Program-made: the position numbers and the translations under genes | Origin: Anaeramoeba flamelloides | Taxonomy: Eukaryota; Metamonada; Anaeramoebidae | DNA length: 64,000 nucleotides | Direction: 5' to 3' | NCBI GenBank assembly: GCA_027625915.1 | Contig: JANTQA010000033.1 | Coordinates: 930,001-994,000, forward strand | Notes under the pieces: generated by a model | The model's input: the letters and a program-made list of their open reading frames with translations, nothing else | What the model was told of the DNA's origin: nothing | The model's database searches: none | Part shown: positions 39,679 through 52,309 of the stretch, piece after piece | How the letters are laid out: every line of letters starts with the position of its first letter | Numbering within the stretch: the first letter of the stretch is position 1

Positions 39679-39965
39679 TTAAGGGTATAGTCATTAAGGT
39701 TAAAAATAATTTTCTGAAATTGATCAAAAAAAAATTGAAATTTTTTATGATGGTCTAATTCCAATCAAAAACTAAACAACTATTGAAGTGTGATAGATCT
39801 CTAAAAATCAACATTCAAAAACTAGGAAATTTTTAGAAAGGGATGGGAAAGATTAAGACTCTCGATATCCAATTTGAATAGTTATAAATTATAATTTTGA
39901 AATCAACTGTATTATTGTCGAAGTGGTGCTATTTTGCACTTTTTGAGATCTTGAATATATATATA
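39679..39965 (-). repeat. Partial inverted copy of the TTAA-bounded element
   Basis: The segment starts TTAAGGGTATAGTCATTAAG and runs colinear, in reverse orientation, with 17108 down to about 16820, sharing the GTGATAGATCTC-like block and the AAAGTGC / AACTGTATTATTGT region. The other terminus is not found, so the copy is truncated. Confidence 0.6.
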
Positions 39966-40499
39966 TTTTTTTTTCCATTTTTTTTTTTCACTTACAAATG
40001 AGTTATTAACTTCTCATTCTCTAGAAAAAAAACCGAATTTTTATTAAATATAAAGTGTTATGAAAATAAACACTAATTAGATTAAATTGAATTAAATTGG
40101 TTGTGGACTTTTTTGAAACAATTTGTTTTAAATTGAAGAAATTTAATGTTTAGTAGATTTAAAATCAATAAACTAATATTTTTTAATAAAAAATTGATTT
40201 TTTGGAATTGGGTATTCTTATAAACTTTTCTTTTGATTGAATTTTATGCCAATTATAATCTTTCATTGTTTTATTTTAGTTATTTGAATTTTTTCAAACA
40301 AAAGAATCGCAATTTCAGAATATCTTTTTTAATTTCACATCACTTCTTAAATATGGAGCAAAATCTGGTAAATGGTTAGTGTCTTAAAACCCTCATTTAT
40401 AATTATTCAAAGGTATTTTAAATTTATAAATATCTATCAAATAATTAATCAATTGTTTTGGACTATTAAAGAATTATTTAGTAAATTAAATTACAAAAA

Positions 40500-40900
40500 A
40501 ATACTTTTTTTTATTTGATTTTTCCGTTAGGTTTTCATTTGTTTTTTTTTTTAATTTTTGAAATAAACTGAAAATTTTAATAAATTTTCGGTTTATTCCA
40601 AAAAGTAAAATAACATATGACACTTTTCGTTAGGTTTTCTTGAGTTTTCTGTTTATTTTTTAAGTGTTCTAGTTTTTTTTAAGGTTTTTTATTTTATTTG
40701 TGAAGTGTTCTAGGTTTTTTTTACTTTTTGAAATAAACAGAAAATTTTAATAAATGTTCGGTTTATTTCAAAAAGAAAAAAAAAACCTAGAAAAATTCAC
40801 AAATAAAATAAAAAACCTCAAAAAAACCTAACTAAAATTGATAGATTTTATAAATAAAACAGAAAACCTCAAGAAAACCTCGGCACTCTACAGAACTTGA
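40500..40900. repeat. Large foldback repeat
   Basis: Arms of about 58 bases (about 40683-40740 and 40774-40831) pair nearly perfectly around a GAAAATTTTAATAAATGTTC loop. A second nested hairpin with the same GAAATAAAC..GTTTATTCC ends lies at about 40559-40600. Outer blocks with AGGTTTTCTTGAG and its mirror extend the symmetry. Similar AGGTTTTC/GAAATAAAC pieces recur at 61350-61990. Confidence 0.75.
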
Positions 40901-42334
40901 AGGACAGTTTAGTTCGGTTTTCTAAATTTTCGTAATAATGGAGTACAATCCAAGATTTTACTCAATTCTTTTGAATTATGAAAAACCGAGGTATTTTACT
41001 GATACGCTCGTTACCTTTTCTGGGATTTAAAAGAATAAAGTAAAATCTATATTTTTTACTTGATTAATTTGAATTCTATAAAACCTCTGACAACCGATAT
41101 TTAATAATTAGAATTTTTTTTTACTCTATTTCAGTTTTATTAGAAAAGTATACTATTTTTAAAACTATATATTATTATCTATTCAACTTTTATATCTCAA
41201 ATTTGAATTAAACTAAAATTCCTTCTTCAAATACTTTTGGAATTCTATGCCCTAAATAATTTTTTTTTTTTTTTCTCAGTTAGAGTTTTTTAAATATACG
41301 GTATTACAAACAACAATTTATACTGTAGTAATAATAATTTGAAGTTTAATGGTGTTGTTTATATTGTCAATATACTTTTTAACCGAAGATAGAATGGTAA
41401 AGGGTGTCTTTTTTTGTCTAACTTGGAATTTTCGATATAGTTATTTTATATTAGTGAAGATTAATTTCGTTTTTTGTAAAAAAATTAAATTATTTTTCAC
41501 AAAATTTTGATATTTTTGTGTGCTTATTTAGATTTGGAAGGAAATAAAAACAAAGAATTATAATAAAGGTACTGTTGAACAAATTAAATCATATGAGTTG
41601 CTCTCTATTTAAGGTTCTTAGTATCCAACTCGATACAATAAAAAAAAAAACACTAAAAATAATTCTAAATATAGAAAAACTAATTTGATATTTTATTAAT
41701 GATCTTTTAAAGAACTTATTCTTTTACTAATCTGCTTCTGACAATTAGAATTATATCTTTTCCAAGCAAATAATGAAAGTTCTCAGGAATAAGAAATTGA
41801 TTGTTCCAGCCAATTAAAGATAAATTAATTCTTCTTTTATACACAATTCCATAATTTTATGATTTGAAATAGGGTTTTTTAAAACAATTTCTTTTAAAAT
41901 AACCTTACAAATAAAATTTTGTAGTTTATTAAATAAATTTAAAAATTCAATAAAAGGATTACTAAGATTGAAGATCAGTTTAAATAATTAACAGAAAATA
42001 GTCTTTTTTTTATTTTCAGGTCTTTATAAATAAAAAAAGTACATCGAAAATCCATAAATTTTCAAGTATTGTTCATCAATCAGAAGGTTTAAGTTAAAAA
42101 TTCCAGTTTTTATTCTGTGTCAAATAGAAATTTTTGATATATTGTAAATTTTCACAGTAGGTATTGCGTTATCACATAACAAGAAATTTTTATTAAAGGA
42201 AAGTATGATATAGAAAATGAATTGTCTGATGTTCATGGTTTTCATGGTATTATTGGGCTGATTCTATAGTAAAGAGATAAATAAAAAGTGGTATTTGTTA
42301 CTTTGAAGATAAAAAAAATTTTATGGGGGGTAGT

Positions 42335-43085
42335 AACTAACAAGGAGAAGTCTAAAATTAAAGACTGTTGTGATTGGATGTAAATCACATTAGTGCTACA
42401 TGGTTGAAATGTCTCCAAAAAATAGATTAATCAAGTAGTGAAATTGTATAAATAGTTGATCTCATTAATTAAAAAAGATTCTGAATATGAGTAAATAACC
42501 CAAAATTTCACAAAAAAAAAAAAATCTACTTTTTCAGACTAAATTTAAAGCATGATTCATCAATATTCATACTCTCAAGTTGTAAATTATTTTATTGAAA
42601 TTTGAATTAGAATGTAGATTAGTTGCCAAAAAATCAATTTCTTGAGAAAAAATAAAATAATTATACAAATAGATTATTTTGACCAATTATTTTCACATAT
42701 ATTTGAAAGATATTGATAACAACTAGTTTTTAATAAAATGAAACAAAACAAATCAGTCTTTGGTTTTAATGTAGATGATTATTTAATATAATCTTTGAAA
42801 TTAATGAATTGAATAAAGGATAACTTTTGGAATTTTCTAAATAATAGTTTTTTAAATACTATAATTCGAATTATTTTGGTTTTTAATTTTTTGATTCCGT
42901 AAAGGTAATTGAAAAAAAAAATACTAAAATAAGAACTATTTAACAGAATCAATTAATATAAAATATAATAATGTATTACTCAATAATAAAAATATTAGAT
43001 TTTTTAAGAGCGTGTTGAGCCCTATGTCACTAATATCACTATTACCCAATTACAACATTCATTAATTATACACGAATATATGGTG
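42335..43085 (+). repeat. 750 bp direct repeat, copy 1
   Basis: This segment is colinear with 62945-63675 in the same orientation. Shared landmarks are GGAGAAGTCTAAAAT near the left end, CACATTAGTG, AAATGTCTC followed by AAAAAAT and GATTA, ATCAATATTCA in the middle, GTCTTTGGTTTT, and a CCCAATTACAACAT block at the right end. Copies are clearly diverged. No open frame is conserved. Confidence 0.7.
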
Positions 43086-43928
43086 ACTATAACACCTTCA
43101 ATTTCCCAAGTACAAACTTGAACATTTGCCCAACTTTGCAATTTTCTTTATTTTCTGTTTTTATACTCATTTATTCAAATATATCCAAAAAAACTTTCAA
43201 ATATTTAATCCCACATATATAGATGTTCTTTGTAGTGGACAAATTTGTTGTTCTGTTTGTACAAGAAGAAGAAAAAACAAAAGCACATGTTTTTTAATTT
43301 GTAAGAAGACTTTTATACGCACTAAATTAGTCCTATGTGATGTTAATAAATTTGGTTATATTTTTTTGTATATGTTGGTTAGTAAGAATTAGTTTTCTTA
43401 TTTGTTTAAAATTGACTTTTTCGATAAGTCCGGATCCGGTATTACTACCATTTTTTAAAAACAATAATTTCTTCTTGTTTTTCTTCATGTCACTAGAGGA
43501 TGAGAGAATTTCAGTTCTCCTTTTCAAAAAAGAAAATTATTGGAGGATTGATGAAATTATCATAATCTTGTTTACACATTGAGTTTGTGTTTGTTTACAA
43601 GAGGTCAGAATTCAAAAGAATACAAATTAATTGAACAATACAATTGATTTAAAAATACTACCCAAGATTAAGTTTCTATCCCCATTTAATCAGCCATGTG
43701 TTTACACACCTGAAAGATATAAAATAAACCTTTGAAATCACAATAAAAAAAAGTTCTTCCATCTTATATTTCTGAACCACACTTTAAAACAATTCTAACT
43801 TTAAAAAAACTAACCGAAAAATCAGATTCAAAGCAAATTATTTGGAACTTTTACAACCCAAAAAGTTAAAACAAAACCTAACATAAAAATTTATTTCCCA
43901 AGGTACCAATTCTTGAAAATGATGCCAG

Positions 43929-44017
43929 GTATGAAATGATATGATTCATATTTTTTCCATTTTTTGAAAAATTTTTTTAATTTTTCATCTTTTGTCAAAA
44001 ATTGGTTTTACTTTTAG
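43929..44017 (+). other. Probable 5' leader intron of the coiled-coil gene
   Basis: CCAG^GTATGA at the left and a T-rich tract ending TTTTAG at 44017, immediately before ATG at 44018. The ATGATG just before the donor cannot be the start, because reading across this join hits a stop within a few codons. Confidence 0.5.
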
Positions 44018-47000
44018 ATGATTGATGAATTTCGACAACTTTTACCCATTAACTGCCACAAGTATTGTCCAAATTTAACTCGTACAACTGATCACTATTA
44101 CCACACACATACAGAAAAAAGTTCGACATACCACGGAGCGGCTGTTGTTATTAAAAATGATCAATTGCCAACAAGAATGGAATTTTGGTATAACGATTGG
44201 AGATTTGGTAGGATCTTCTCTTTTTTTAAATTTTTTCTTGCACCCCAAAGCAGTCGCAATAATAAAAAGCAAGGTCTCAAAAACTTTGTTTCAATTTTGC
44301 AACTTTGCTTGTAGAAATCTCTTTTCTCTTTTTGTTTTTCTTTTTTATTGTGAACAATTTTTTTTTATTAACCTTTTTCCATTCCCCATATCCCAAAAAA
44401 TTTTAAAAATATAATAATAAAAAAAAAAAAACCCAATTCTGTAGCAATGATACCAGCTTTTCCGCAACACCATAAACCCACTATAGGAGATCCAAGACTA
44501 ATTCGGTATGTAGGAACGGTTTATTTAAGTAACAAAAATAAGAAAAAAAAAACAAAGATGTGGGTGAAAGTTGATGATTTTGGTTGCTCTTGGGGGACCT
44601 TTTCACAAAGTACACTAAAGGAAGAGGTAAATGGTGTTCTGTCGTTAAGCAAGATAACCAAGATTAAACACTCCATTAGGAAATTGACGATCACCTTTAA
44701 TACTGAAAGCAATGAGACGATCCCCATTTTTTTCTTTGAGTCCAAACAGGAGTTGTTAGATTTCAATTTGGCCATTCGATCCATTTTAGAATTAAGGACA
44801 ATGGTTGAAATCAATTTGCCAATTATCAAAAAGATCACTAGCACAAGCAATGAGGGTTTAATCTCGCTAATGGGGAAGATTTTGTCAAGAGGCGAATTGA
44901 ATGTCCATATTTTTGAAATCTTCCGCCACAATTCCAAAAGAGGATTATTTTTAACTGTTTTGCTTTTGCCCAATAGCGAAAAGTTATTGCTTGAATTGTT
45001 AAGTTACAACTATAGGATCGTTGACACTGGCGAATTAAAATTAATCAATCATAAAAAGTATTCTGATAAAATCAAAAATTGGGATGATCCAGATTTAATT
45101 TTTTCGTTTTTGTCTTCGTTGGCAGGATCAAATATTAAGCTTGACGTTTCAATTGTTGCTTCTTGGTATTTAACATTTGTCCAAATTGAAAAATCAGAAA
45201 ATGAAAAAAATCAAAAACAAGAACAAGAACAGGAACAAGAAGAAGAAAAGGAAATTGTCAAAAAGACAGAGAAGGGAAAAGAAAAGGACAAGGAAAGGGA
45301 AAAGGGAAAAAGTCCAAGAAGGGCAAAAAAGAAAAACCAAAGTTCATTAGTAGATCTCTTATTGAGTAAAGACAATAGATTAAACGAATGGATTAAACAT
45401 TATGAATTAATTGAAAAAACAAAAGCAATTAATGAAAAAAGGATAGAATGTGAAAAATTAGTGACACAAAAGAAAGAAAGGATTTCAAAAATGGAAAAGG
45501 AAATGAAAAAACAAAAAGAGGAATATGAGGAAATCAAAAAGAAATATACTAAAGAATTTAAAGAAAATGCAAATAATAAAATAAAAATTGAAAATAATAA
45601 CAAAAAAATAATTGAATTTCAAAAAAAACTGGAAAGTAATGAAAAGGAATTTAAAATTAAAAACAATACCTTAGAAACTGAAAAAACAAGAATAATTGAA
45701 AAAAAAAAAAAGAAAAAAGAAGAAATTCTCAAAAAAATAAAAGAAATCAATGAATTACAAGAACAATTAGTAAAAAAAAATTCTTTATTTAATATTAGTG
45801 AAAAGAATTTAAATTTGGAACAAAAAAAGACAAAAAAATTAGAGAATGGGAATGAGAAATTAAAAAGGCAATTAGAAACAAAATTGAATGAATTAAATGA
45901 ATTAAAAGAAAACGAAAAAAAATTAAATAAAAAAATAACACAATTAGAGGAAAAATTGAAAAAAAATAAAGATTTGCACAAGAATTTAACAAGTCAATTC
46001 GAAAGTCTTAAAAATGAAAAGGAGAAAATTAATAAAGATTTAATTGGAAAGACTAAATTAATTGAAGAAAATGAAAAAAAAATAAAGGAGTCACAAACAT
46101 TAATTCAATTAAAGCAGAATGAAATTTTCGATTTAGAAAATCAATTAAATGGTACGATCTCGATGATGCAGATATCCTTAAAAGAAAATGAAGCCCAACA
46201 AAAAAAAAAATTAGACAAATTAGAATTAAAAATCAAGAACTTGAAGCAAGAAAGAGAATTGAATTTAAAAAACATGGAAGAAATAAAGTTGCAAATTCAA
46301 GAAGAACGAAAACATTCCCAAGAATTGAAATTAAAATATAATCAAAATAATTTAAAATTAGACAAATTAAAAATGGACGATCAAAATAATACATCAAAAA
46401 TTCTTGAACTTGAAACAACCATGTCTGAAAAGACCAACCAATTAAAAAACTTTATAATGACATTAAGCAAATCGAAATTAGAAAATGAAAAATTGAATAA
46501 TGATCTTGAATTAAACGAAAAGCAAAATAAAGAAAGGGTATCAAATTTAGAAATGGATTTAAAAAATAAAATAATTTTAATTAATGAATTACAAAAAAAG
46601 GAAATTGATTTCCAATCAAAAATCGATGAATTAAATACTATTCTTGAAAAAAAAAATGAAGAATATCAAGTAAATCTTGAAGAGAATCAAGAATATAAAA
46701 TTTTACTTGAAGAACGGGATAATGAATATAAAGGTAATCTTGAAAAAAAAGATGAAGAATATCATATTAAACTTGAGCAAAAGTCTATTGAATATAAGAG
46801 TAAACTTGAAGAAAAGGATCAAGAATATCAAACCAAACTTGAAGAAAAAGATGAGGAATATAATAATAAACATGAAGAAAAGTTTGAGGAATATGAAACC
46901 AAACTTGAAGAAAAATCTTATGAATATAACTGTAAACTTGAAGAAAAGGATGTGGAATATCAAAATAAACTTGAAGAAAAAGATGAAGAATATCAAAATA

Positions 47001-50000
47001 AAATTGTGGAGAAATCTGAGGAATATAAAAGTAAACTTGAAGAAAAAGATGAAGAATATAAAATTAAACTTGAAGAAAAGGAACAAGAATATAAAGTTTT
47101 ACTTGAAGAAAGGGATAATGAATATAAAAATAAACATGAAAACAAATCTAAGGAATTTAATGAAGGTATCAATGAACTCAAAATCAAATTAAAAAAACAA
47201 AATGAAATTATTTCAAACAATGCCACTTCAATTACTGATTATCAAAAAAAAATTGGTGAATTGAATAAAAATCTTGAAGAAAAAGATGAAGAATATCAAA
47301 GTAATCTTGAAGAAAAATTGGATGAATATAAAAGTAAACTTGAAGAGAAGACCAATGAATATAAAAAAAAAATTGGCGAAAAGATTCAAGAATATAAAAA
47401 TAAACTGGGCGAAAAGGATGAAGAATATAAAAATAAACTTGAGGATAAATCTGAGGAATATAAAAGTAAACTTGAAGAAAAAGATGAAGAATATAAAATT
47501 AAACTTGAAGAAAAGGAACAAGGATATAAAGTTTTACTTGAAGAAAGGGATAATGAATATAAAAATAAACATGAAAACAAATCTAAGGAATTTAATGAAG
47601 GTATCAATGAACTCAAAATCAAATTAAAAAAACAAAATGAAATTATTTCAAACAATGCCACTTCAATTAATGATTATGAAAAAAAAATTGGTGAATTGAA
47701 TAAAAATCTTGAAGAAAAAGATGAAGAATATCAAAGTAATCTTGAAGAGAAATCTGATGAATATAAAAGTAAACTTGAAGAGAAGACCAATGAATATAAG
47801 AATAATCTTGAAGAAAAGGAACAAGAATATAAAAATAAACTTGAAAAAAAAAACGATGAATATAAAGCTAAACTTGAGGACAAGGATCGAGAATATACAA
47901 CTAAACTTGAAAAAAAAGATGAAGAACATAAAAGTAATCTTGAAGAAAAGGATGGTGGGCATAAAAGTAATCTTGAAGAGAAATCTAAAGAATACCATAT
48001 TAAACTTGAGGAAAAATCTAATGAATATAAGAATAAATTTGAGGAAAAGGATCAAGAATATAAAAGTAATCTTGAAAAAAAAGATAAGGAATATAAAATT
48101 AAACTTGAAGAAAAAGATGAAGAATATAAAAAAGATCTTGAAGAGAAATTTAAGGAATATAAAAATAAACTTGAAGAGAAATCCAATGAATATAAAAATA
48201 AACTTGGCGAAAAGATTCAAGAATATAAAAATAAACTTGAAAAAAAGGATGAGGAATATAAAAATAAACATGAAAAGAAATCTAAGGAATTTAATGATGG
48301 TCTTAATGAACTCAAAATCAAATTAAAAAAACAAAAGGAAATTATTTCAAACAATGCTAATTCAATAAATGATTTTGAAAACACGAATAATGAATTAAAT
48401 AAAAAACTTGAACAAATTAAAGAAAAATTATTAAAAAAAAAAAAAAAAATTGGAAATATTAAAGTTGATTTATCAAGGTCTAATTTATTACAACAGCAAA
48501 AAAAAGATAATTATGAGAAGGAATTAAAAGAATTAAAAACAGAAAATAATAATAAAATTGAAAATTTGCAAAATGAAATTTTAAATTTTGAAAGTGAAAT
48601 TAATTCTAAAAATTTAAAAATTGAATTTTTGGAAAAGGAAAAAATTGATTTAAAAAATCAAATCAATACTATTATGATAAAAAAGCCGAATGAAGATGTT
48701 GATGAAAAAAGGAATAATGAAATGAAAATTGTTAAATTAAATGAAAGAATTTTAATACTAGAAAATGAAATTAAAGAGAAGGAATTAAATAATTTAAATG
48801 AAATTAAAAAACATCAATTAACAACTCAAAATAATAATCAATTAAATAAAGATATGAATCAAAAAATTAAAGAATTGGAATCATTGCAATTATTAGTAGA
48901 GAAAAAATCTGATAAACACAAAGAAGAAAATACCAAATTAATTAAAAAAATTGAAAAAAAGAAAAAAAAAATTAAGAAATTTAAAGAAAATGTAAATGTA
49001 AATTTAATTGAAATTAAAACAAAAAATGAACAAGTAATTGAACTTGAAACTAATCTTAAAAACAAAGAAAATGAATTTAATAAATTAAAAGAAAACGAAA
49101 AATCAAATTTAATTGAAATAAAAACAAAGAATGAGCAAATAATTGAACTTGAAAATAATCTCAAAAATAAAGAAAATGAATTTAATAAATTACAAGAAAA
49201 TGTAAATGTAAATTTAATTGAAAATAAAACAAAGAATGAGCAAATAACTAAACTTGAAAACAATCTCAAAAATAAAGAAAATGAATTTAATAAATTAAAA
49301 GAAAACGAAAAATCAAATTTAATTGAAATAAAAACAAAAATTGAACAAATAACTAAACTTGAAAATAATATAAAAAATAAAGAAAATGAATTTAATAAAT
49401 TACAAGAAAATGAAAAATCAAATTTAATTACAATTAAAACAAAAAATGAAAGAATAGTTGAACTTGAAAACAATCTAAAAAATAAAGAAAATGAATTTAG
49501 TCAATTAAAAGAAAATGAAAAATCAAATTTAATTGAAATTCAAACAAAAAATGAACAAATAACTAAACTTGAAAATAATATAAAAAATAAAGAAAATGAA
49601 TTTAATAAATTAGAAGAAAATGAAAAATCAAATCTTATTGAAATTAAAACAAAAAATGAAAAAATAATTGAACTTGAAAACAATCTAAAAAATAAAGAAA
49701 ATGAATTTAATAAAATAAAAGAAAATGAAAAATCAAATTTAATTGAAATTCAAACAAAAATTGAACAAATAACTAAACTTGAAAATAATCTTAAAAACAA
49801 AGAAAATGAATTTAATAAAATAAAAGAAAACGAAAAATCAAATTTAATTGAAATTAAAACAAAAAATGAACAAATAACTAAACTTGAAAATAATCTCAAA
49901 AATAAAGAAAATGAATTTAATAAATTAAAAGAAAATGTAAATGTAAATTTAATTGAAAATAAAACAAAAAATGAACAAATAATTGAACTTGAAAACAATC

Positions 50001-52309
50001 TCAAAAATAAAGAAAATGAATTTAGTAAATTAAAAGAAAACGAAAAATCAAATTTAATTGAAATAAAAACAAAAAATGAACAAATAACTAAACTTGAAAA
50101 TAATCTCAAAAACAAAGAAAATGAATTTAATAAATTACAAGAAAATGAAAAATCAAATTTAATTGAAATTAAAACAAAAAATGAACAAATAATTGAACTT
50201 GAAAATAATTACAAAATTACAGAAAATAAATTAAGGGAAAATATTGATCTAAAAAATTTAAAAATTAAAAAACTTGAAGAATTATTAAAACAAAAAAATG
50301 AAGATGAAAATGAAAATGAAAATGAAAATGAAAATAAAAATGAAAATTTAATGGAAAAAATTGATCTATTAGAAAAGCAATTAAAATTAAATAATAATGA
50401 AATTAATGCTTTAAAAAAAAATAATGTGCAATTAATTAATGATAAAGAAAAGTTTATGAATGAAAAAAAACAATTAATAAATGATAAAGAGGCATTAAAA
50501 AATGATCTTGAAGTGGTAAAATATGAAAATAGCGTAAAAAATAAAAATTATGAACTTAACAAAATGAAAGATAAAATTGAATTTGCAAATAAAATATTGG
50601 ATAAAAATTCAACTATTGAAAAAATTGAAACGGAAAAGGAAAAATTAAAGAATCAAATTAAAGAATTAATGAGAAAAAAGAAGGAGAGAAGGTTAAAGAA
50701 GGAGAAGAGGAGAAATAAGGACAAAGAGCAGAAAAAAGATATTGATAAAAAAAAGGAAAAGAAAAAAACAATAGATGAAAAAAAAAAGTCAAATAATAAT
50801 TTTTTTGATTCAATAATTGGAAATTTGATCGAGAGTAAAAAAGAAGAAAATAAAGATCAAAAGATCAAAGAAAATGGAAATAATAAAGAAAGGGTGAAAA
50901 ATAAAGAAAAGGTAAATAATAAAGAAAAGGTAAATAATAAAGAAACGGTTGAATCGAATGATAAAAAAAGGGAAAATGAAATGGAAGCTAGTATAAAAAA
51001 GGGCAAAGAAGACGTAAACGACAAAAAGAAAGAAAGGGTGCAAGGTCAAGAAAAGGGTAGTGAAGGTGTAAGCAATAAAGAAAGGGGTGATAAAGGGGAA
51101 GAAAATAATAATAATAATAATAGTGAAAAGGAAAATGAGTTAAAAAAAGAAACCAAAAGAAAAAGGAAAAGAAAAAAAAATTATAAACCAGAATTACTAG
51201 TCTTTGAAAAAAATCAACTAATTAAAAATATTGATCATAATATCAAAGTTATTCAAGCAAATACCTTAGAAAATAGTCGAATTAAGATTCAAAATGAATG
51301 GTTAATCCAATTAAACAAAGATAATAGTGAAATGATCAATATTTATAAATATATATTCACATTTCTAAATAGCAATTTCATTAAAAAAAAAACAACAATC
51401 CTGGACATTTTTTCAGATCTGAAAAGCAATTCGATCCAAAATATGATCATCAATATTCAAAGAAAAAAATTAACTCAAAATGAAAACCAACAACCATTTT
51501 TGCAATCCATTTCCTTTTTAACGACTTCCTTCCGACAGGGAACATTGATCGGTTGGATTGGTGAATTAAATAATAATAATAATAAGCAAATAATAAAAAA
51601 GTATTATAACAATGGATCCTTATTTCATGATGAAGAGTTTATGCAGTCATTGATGAATATTTTAAAAAAATTATTAAAATTTCAAATATCAATAGAATTG
51701 ACTTTAAATCTTGTACTTGAACCAGAGTTTTTTAAAAATTTTGCAAAGCCTGCAAGAATAAGAAAGGCGCCATTTAAAATAATCGAGCAAATTGTACCCG
51801 AAATTATTGGCCATTTAAAGACATTGTCTAAAGATCCTAAAAAAAAGGATCTTGTTGGTCGAGAGAAAAAGGATAAAAAATTGTCACGATATTTAAGAAG
51901 AAAGCTGTTGCCTTCTATCGAAAGAATTTTAAATATTGGGTTTAAAACGAAAAAAACCTTTGGTCAAAACTATCTATGGGATTTGTTTGAAACAGTTGCC
52001 TATAAAGCGAAGGAGAATTTATCAATAATCGGTTCAATTAAAACGAACGTGTCCTATATTAACAACGCTAGGCAAATAATCGGTAAGTCGGAAGAGAATA
52101 AATTCATCGCCTTGATGGTTTGGGGGCTCAATGACCAACAATTGCATTTGTATTTCAAGGCTCTTTTTGAAAATATCAGCCTCGTGTCTAAATTCTTAGA
52201 TTGTGAAATCGTAGAATATCATAAGAGAATTGAAAGGTTATCACAAGCACTTGAGCCATTGGCTCAATTTAAACTTAAAATACCAATCGATTACAAATTA
52301 AAAAAATAA
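44018..52309 (+). CDS. Giant coiled-coil protein with RUN-like C-terminus
   Basis: 2684 residues in two exons, 44018-44207 and 44445-52309. The intron (GTAGGATC..CTGTAG) joins WRF-A-MIPAF in frame. Residues about 1-390 are globular; a stretch around 85-175 could be a PH-like fold (VGTVYLSNK, KMWVKVDDFG, ITFNTES), not proven. Residues about 390-2240 are almost pure Lys/Glu/Asn/Leu coiled coil, including a hendecad array (about 796-1360, unit like EEKDEEYKNKL) and a 35-residue heptad array (about 1579-1988). A Lys/Glu/Asn low-complexity stretch follows, then a globular C-terminal domain from about 2300. The last 135 residues (LPSIERILNIGFK, YLWDLFE, ENKFIALMVWGLND, SLVSKFLD) resemble a RUN domain, which binds small GTPases of the Rab/Rap type. 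This suggests a golgin- or tether-like membrane adaptor, as inference. Many proteins of this look are misnamed viral A-type inclusion proteins. Confidence 0.9.
44208..44444 (+). other. Intron of the coiled-coil gene
   Basis: A 237 bp intron with GTAGGATC at the 5' end, a T-rich interior and CAATTCTGTAG at the 3' end. It splits a codon (G^CA). The upstream exon has high-quality coding composition and the downstream frame is open for 7.8 kb. Confidence 0.75.
46640..48330 (+). repeat. 33-base (11-residue) coding repeat array
   Basis: Dozens of copies of a unit encoding variants of EEKDEEYKNKL. The 11-residue period is the hendecad spacing of coiled coils. Most copies differ in a few bases, with GAA/AAA/TAT codons dominating. 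All six frames stay partly open here because of the repetition. Confidence 0.9.
46980..47700 (+). repeat. 435-base internal tandem duplication
   Basis: The block ending in the codons for GINELKIKLKKQNEIISNN occurs at 47161 and again at 47596, exactly 435 bases (145 codons) apart, with nearly identical flanking sequence before and after. A more diverged third copy of the same signature begins at 48295. Confidence 0.85.
48990..50220 (+). repeat. 105-base (35-residue) coding repeat array
   Basis: Eleven full units and a partial twelfth, each encoding variants of NLIEIKTKNEQITKLENN followed by LKNKENEFNKLKENEKS. Thirty-five residues equal five heptads. Variation is concentrated in a few positions (IEQ/NEQ, ITK/IIE, ENEKS/ENVNV). 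Confidence 0.93.

Noticed and set aside
43126-43582. Overlapping short frames on both strands in a less AT-rich patch, including a minus-strand 64-residue frame
   Set aside because: No recognisable domain and no usable splice sites that extend them. Possibly a relic, but not supportable as a gene.
43921-43930. ATGATG before the leader intron as start of the coiled-coil gene
   Set aside because: Splicing at the only good donor and acceptor puts a stop a few codons later; ATG at 44018 opens the correct frame.
46703-48271. Long minus-strand frames rich in Phe/Ile that look like membrane proteins
   Set aside because: They are shadows of the Lys/Glu/Asn-rich coiled-coil gene read backwards and share its 11-residue period.
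48859-50115. Minus-strand Ser/Phe/Leu-rich repeat frames
   Set aside because: They are antisense shadows of the 35-residue repeat array.
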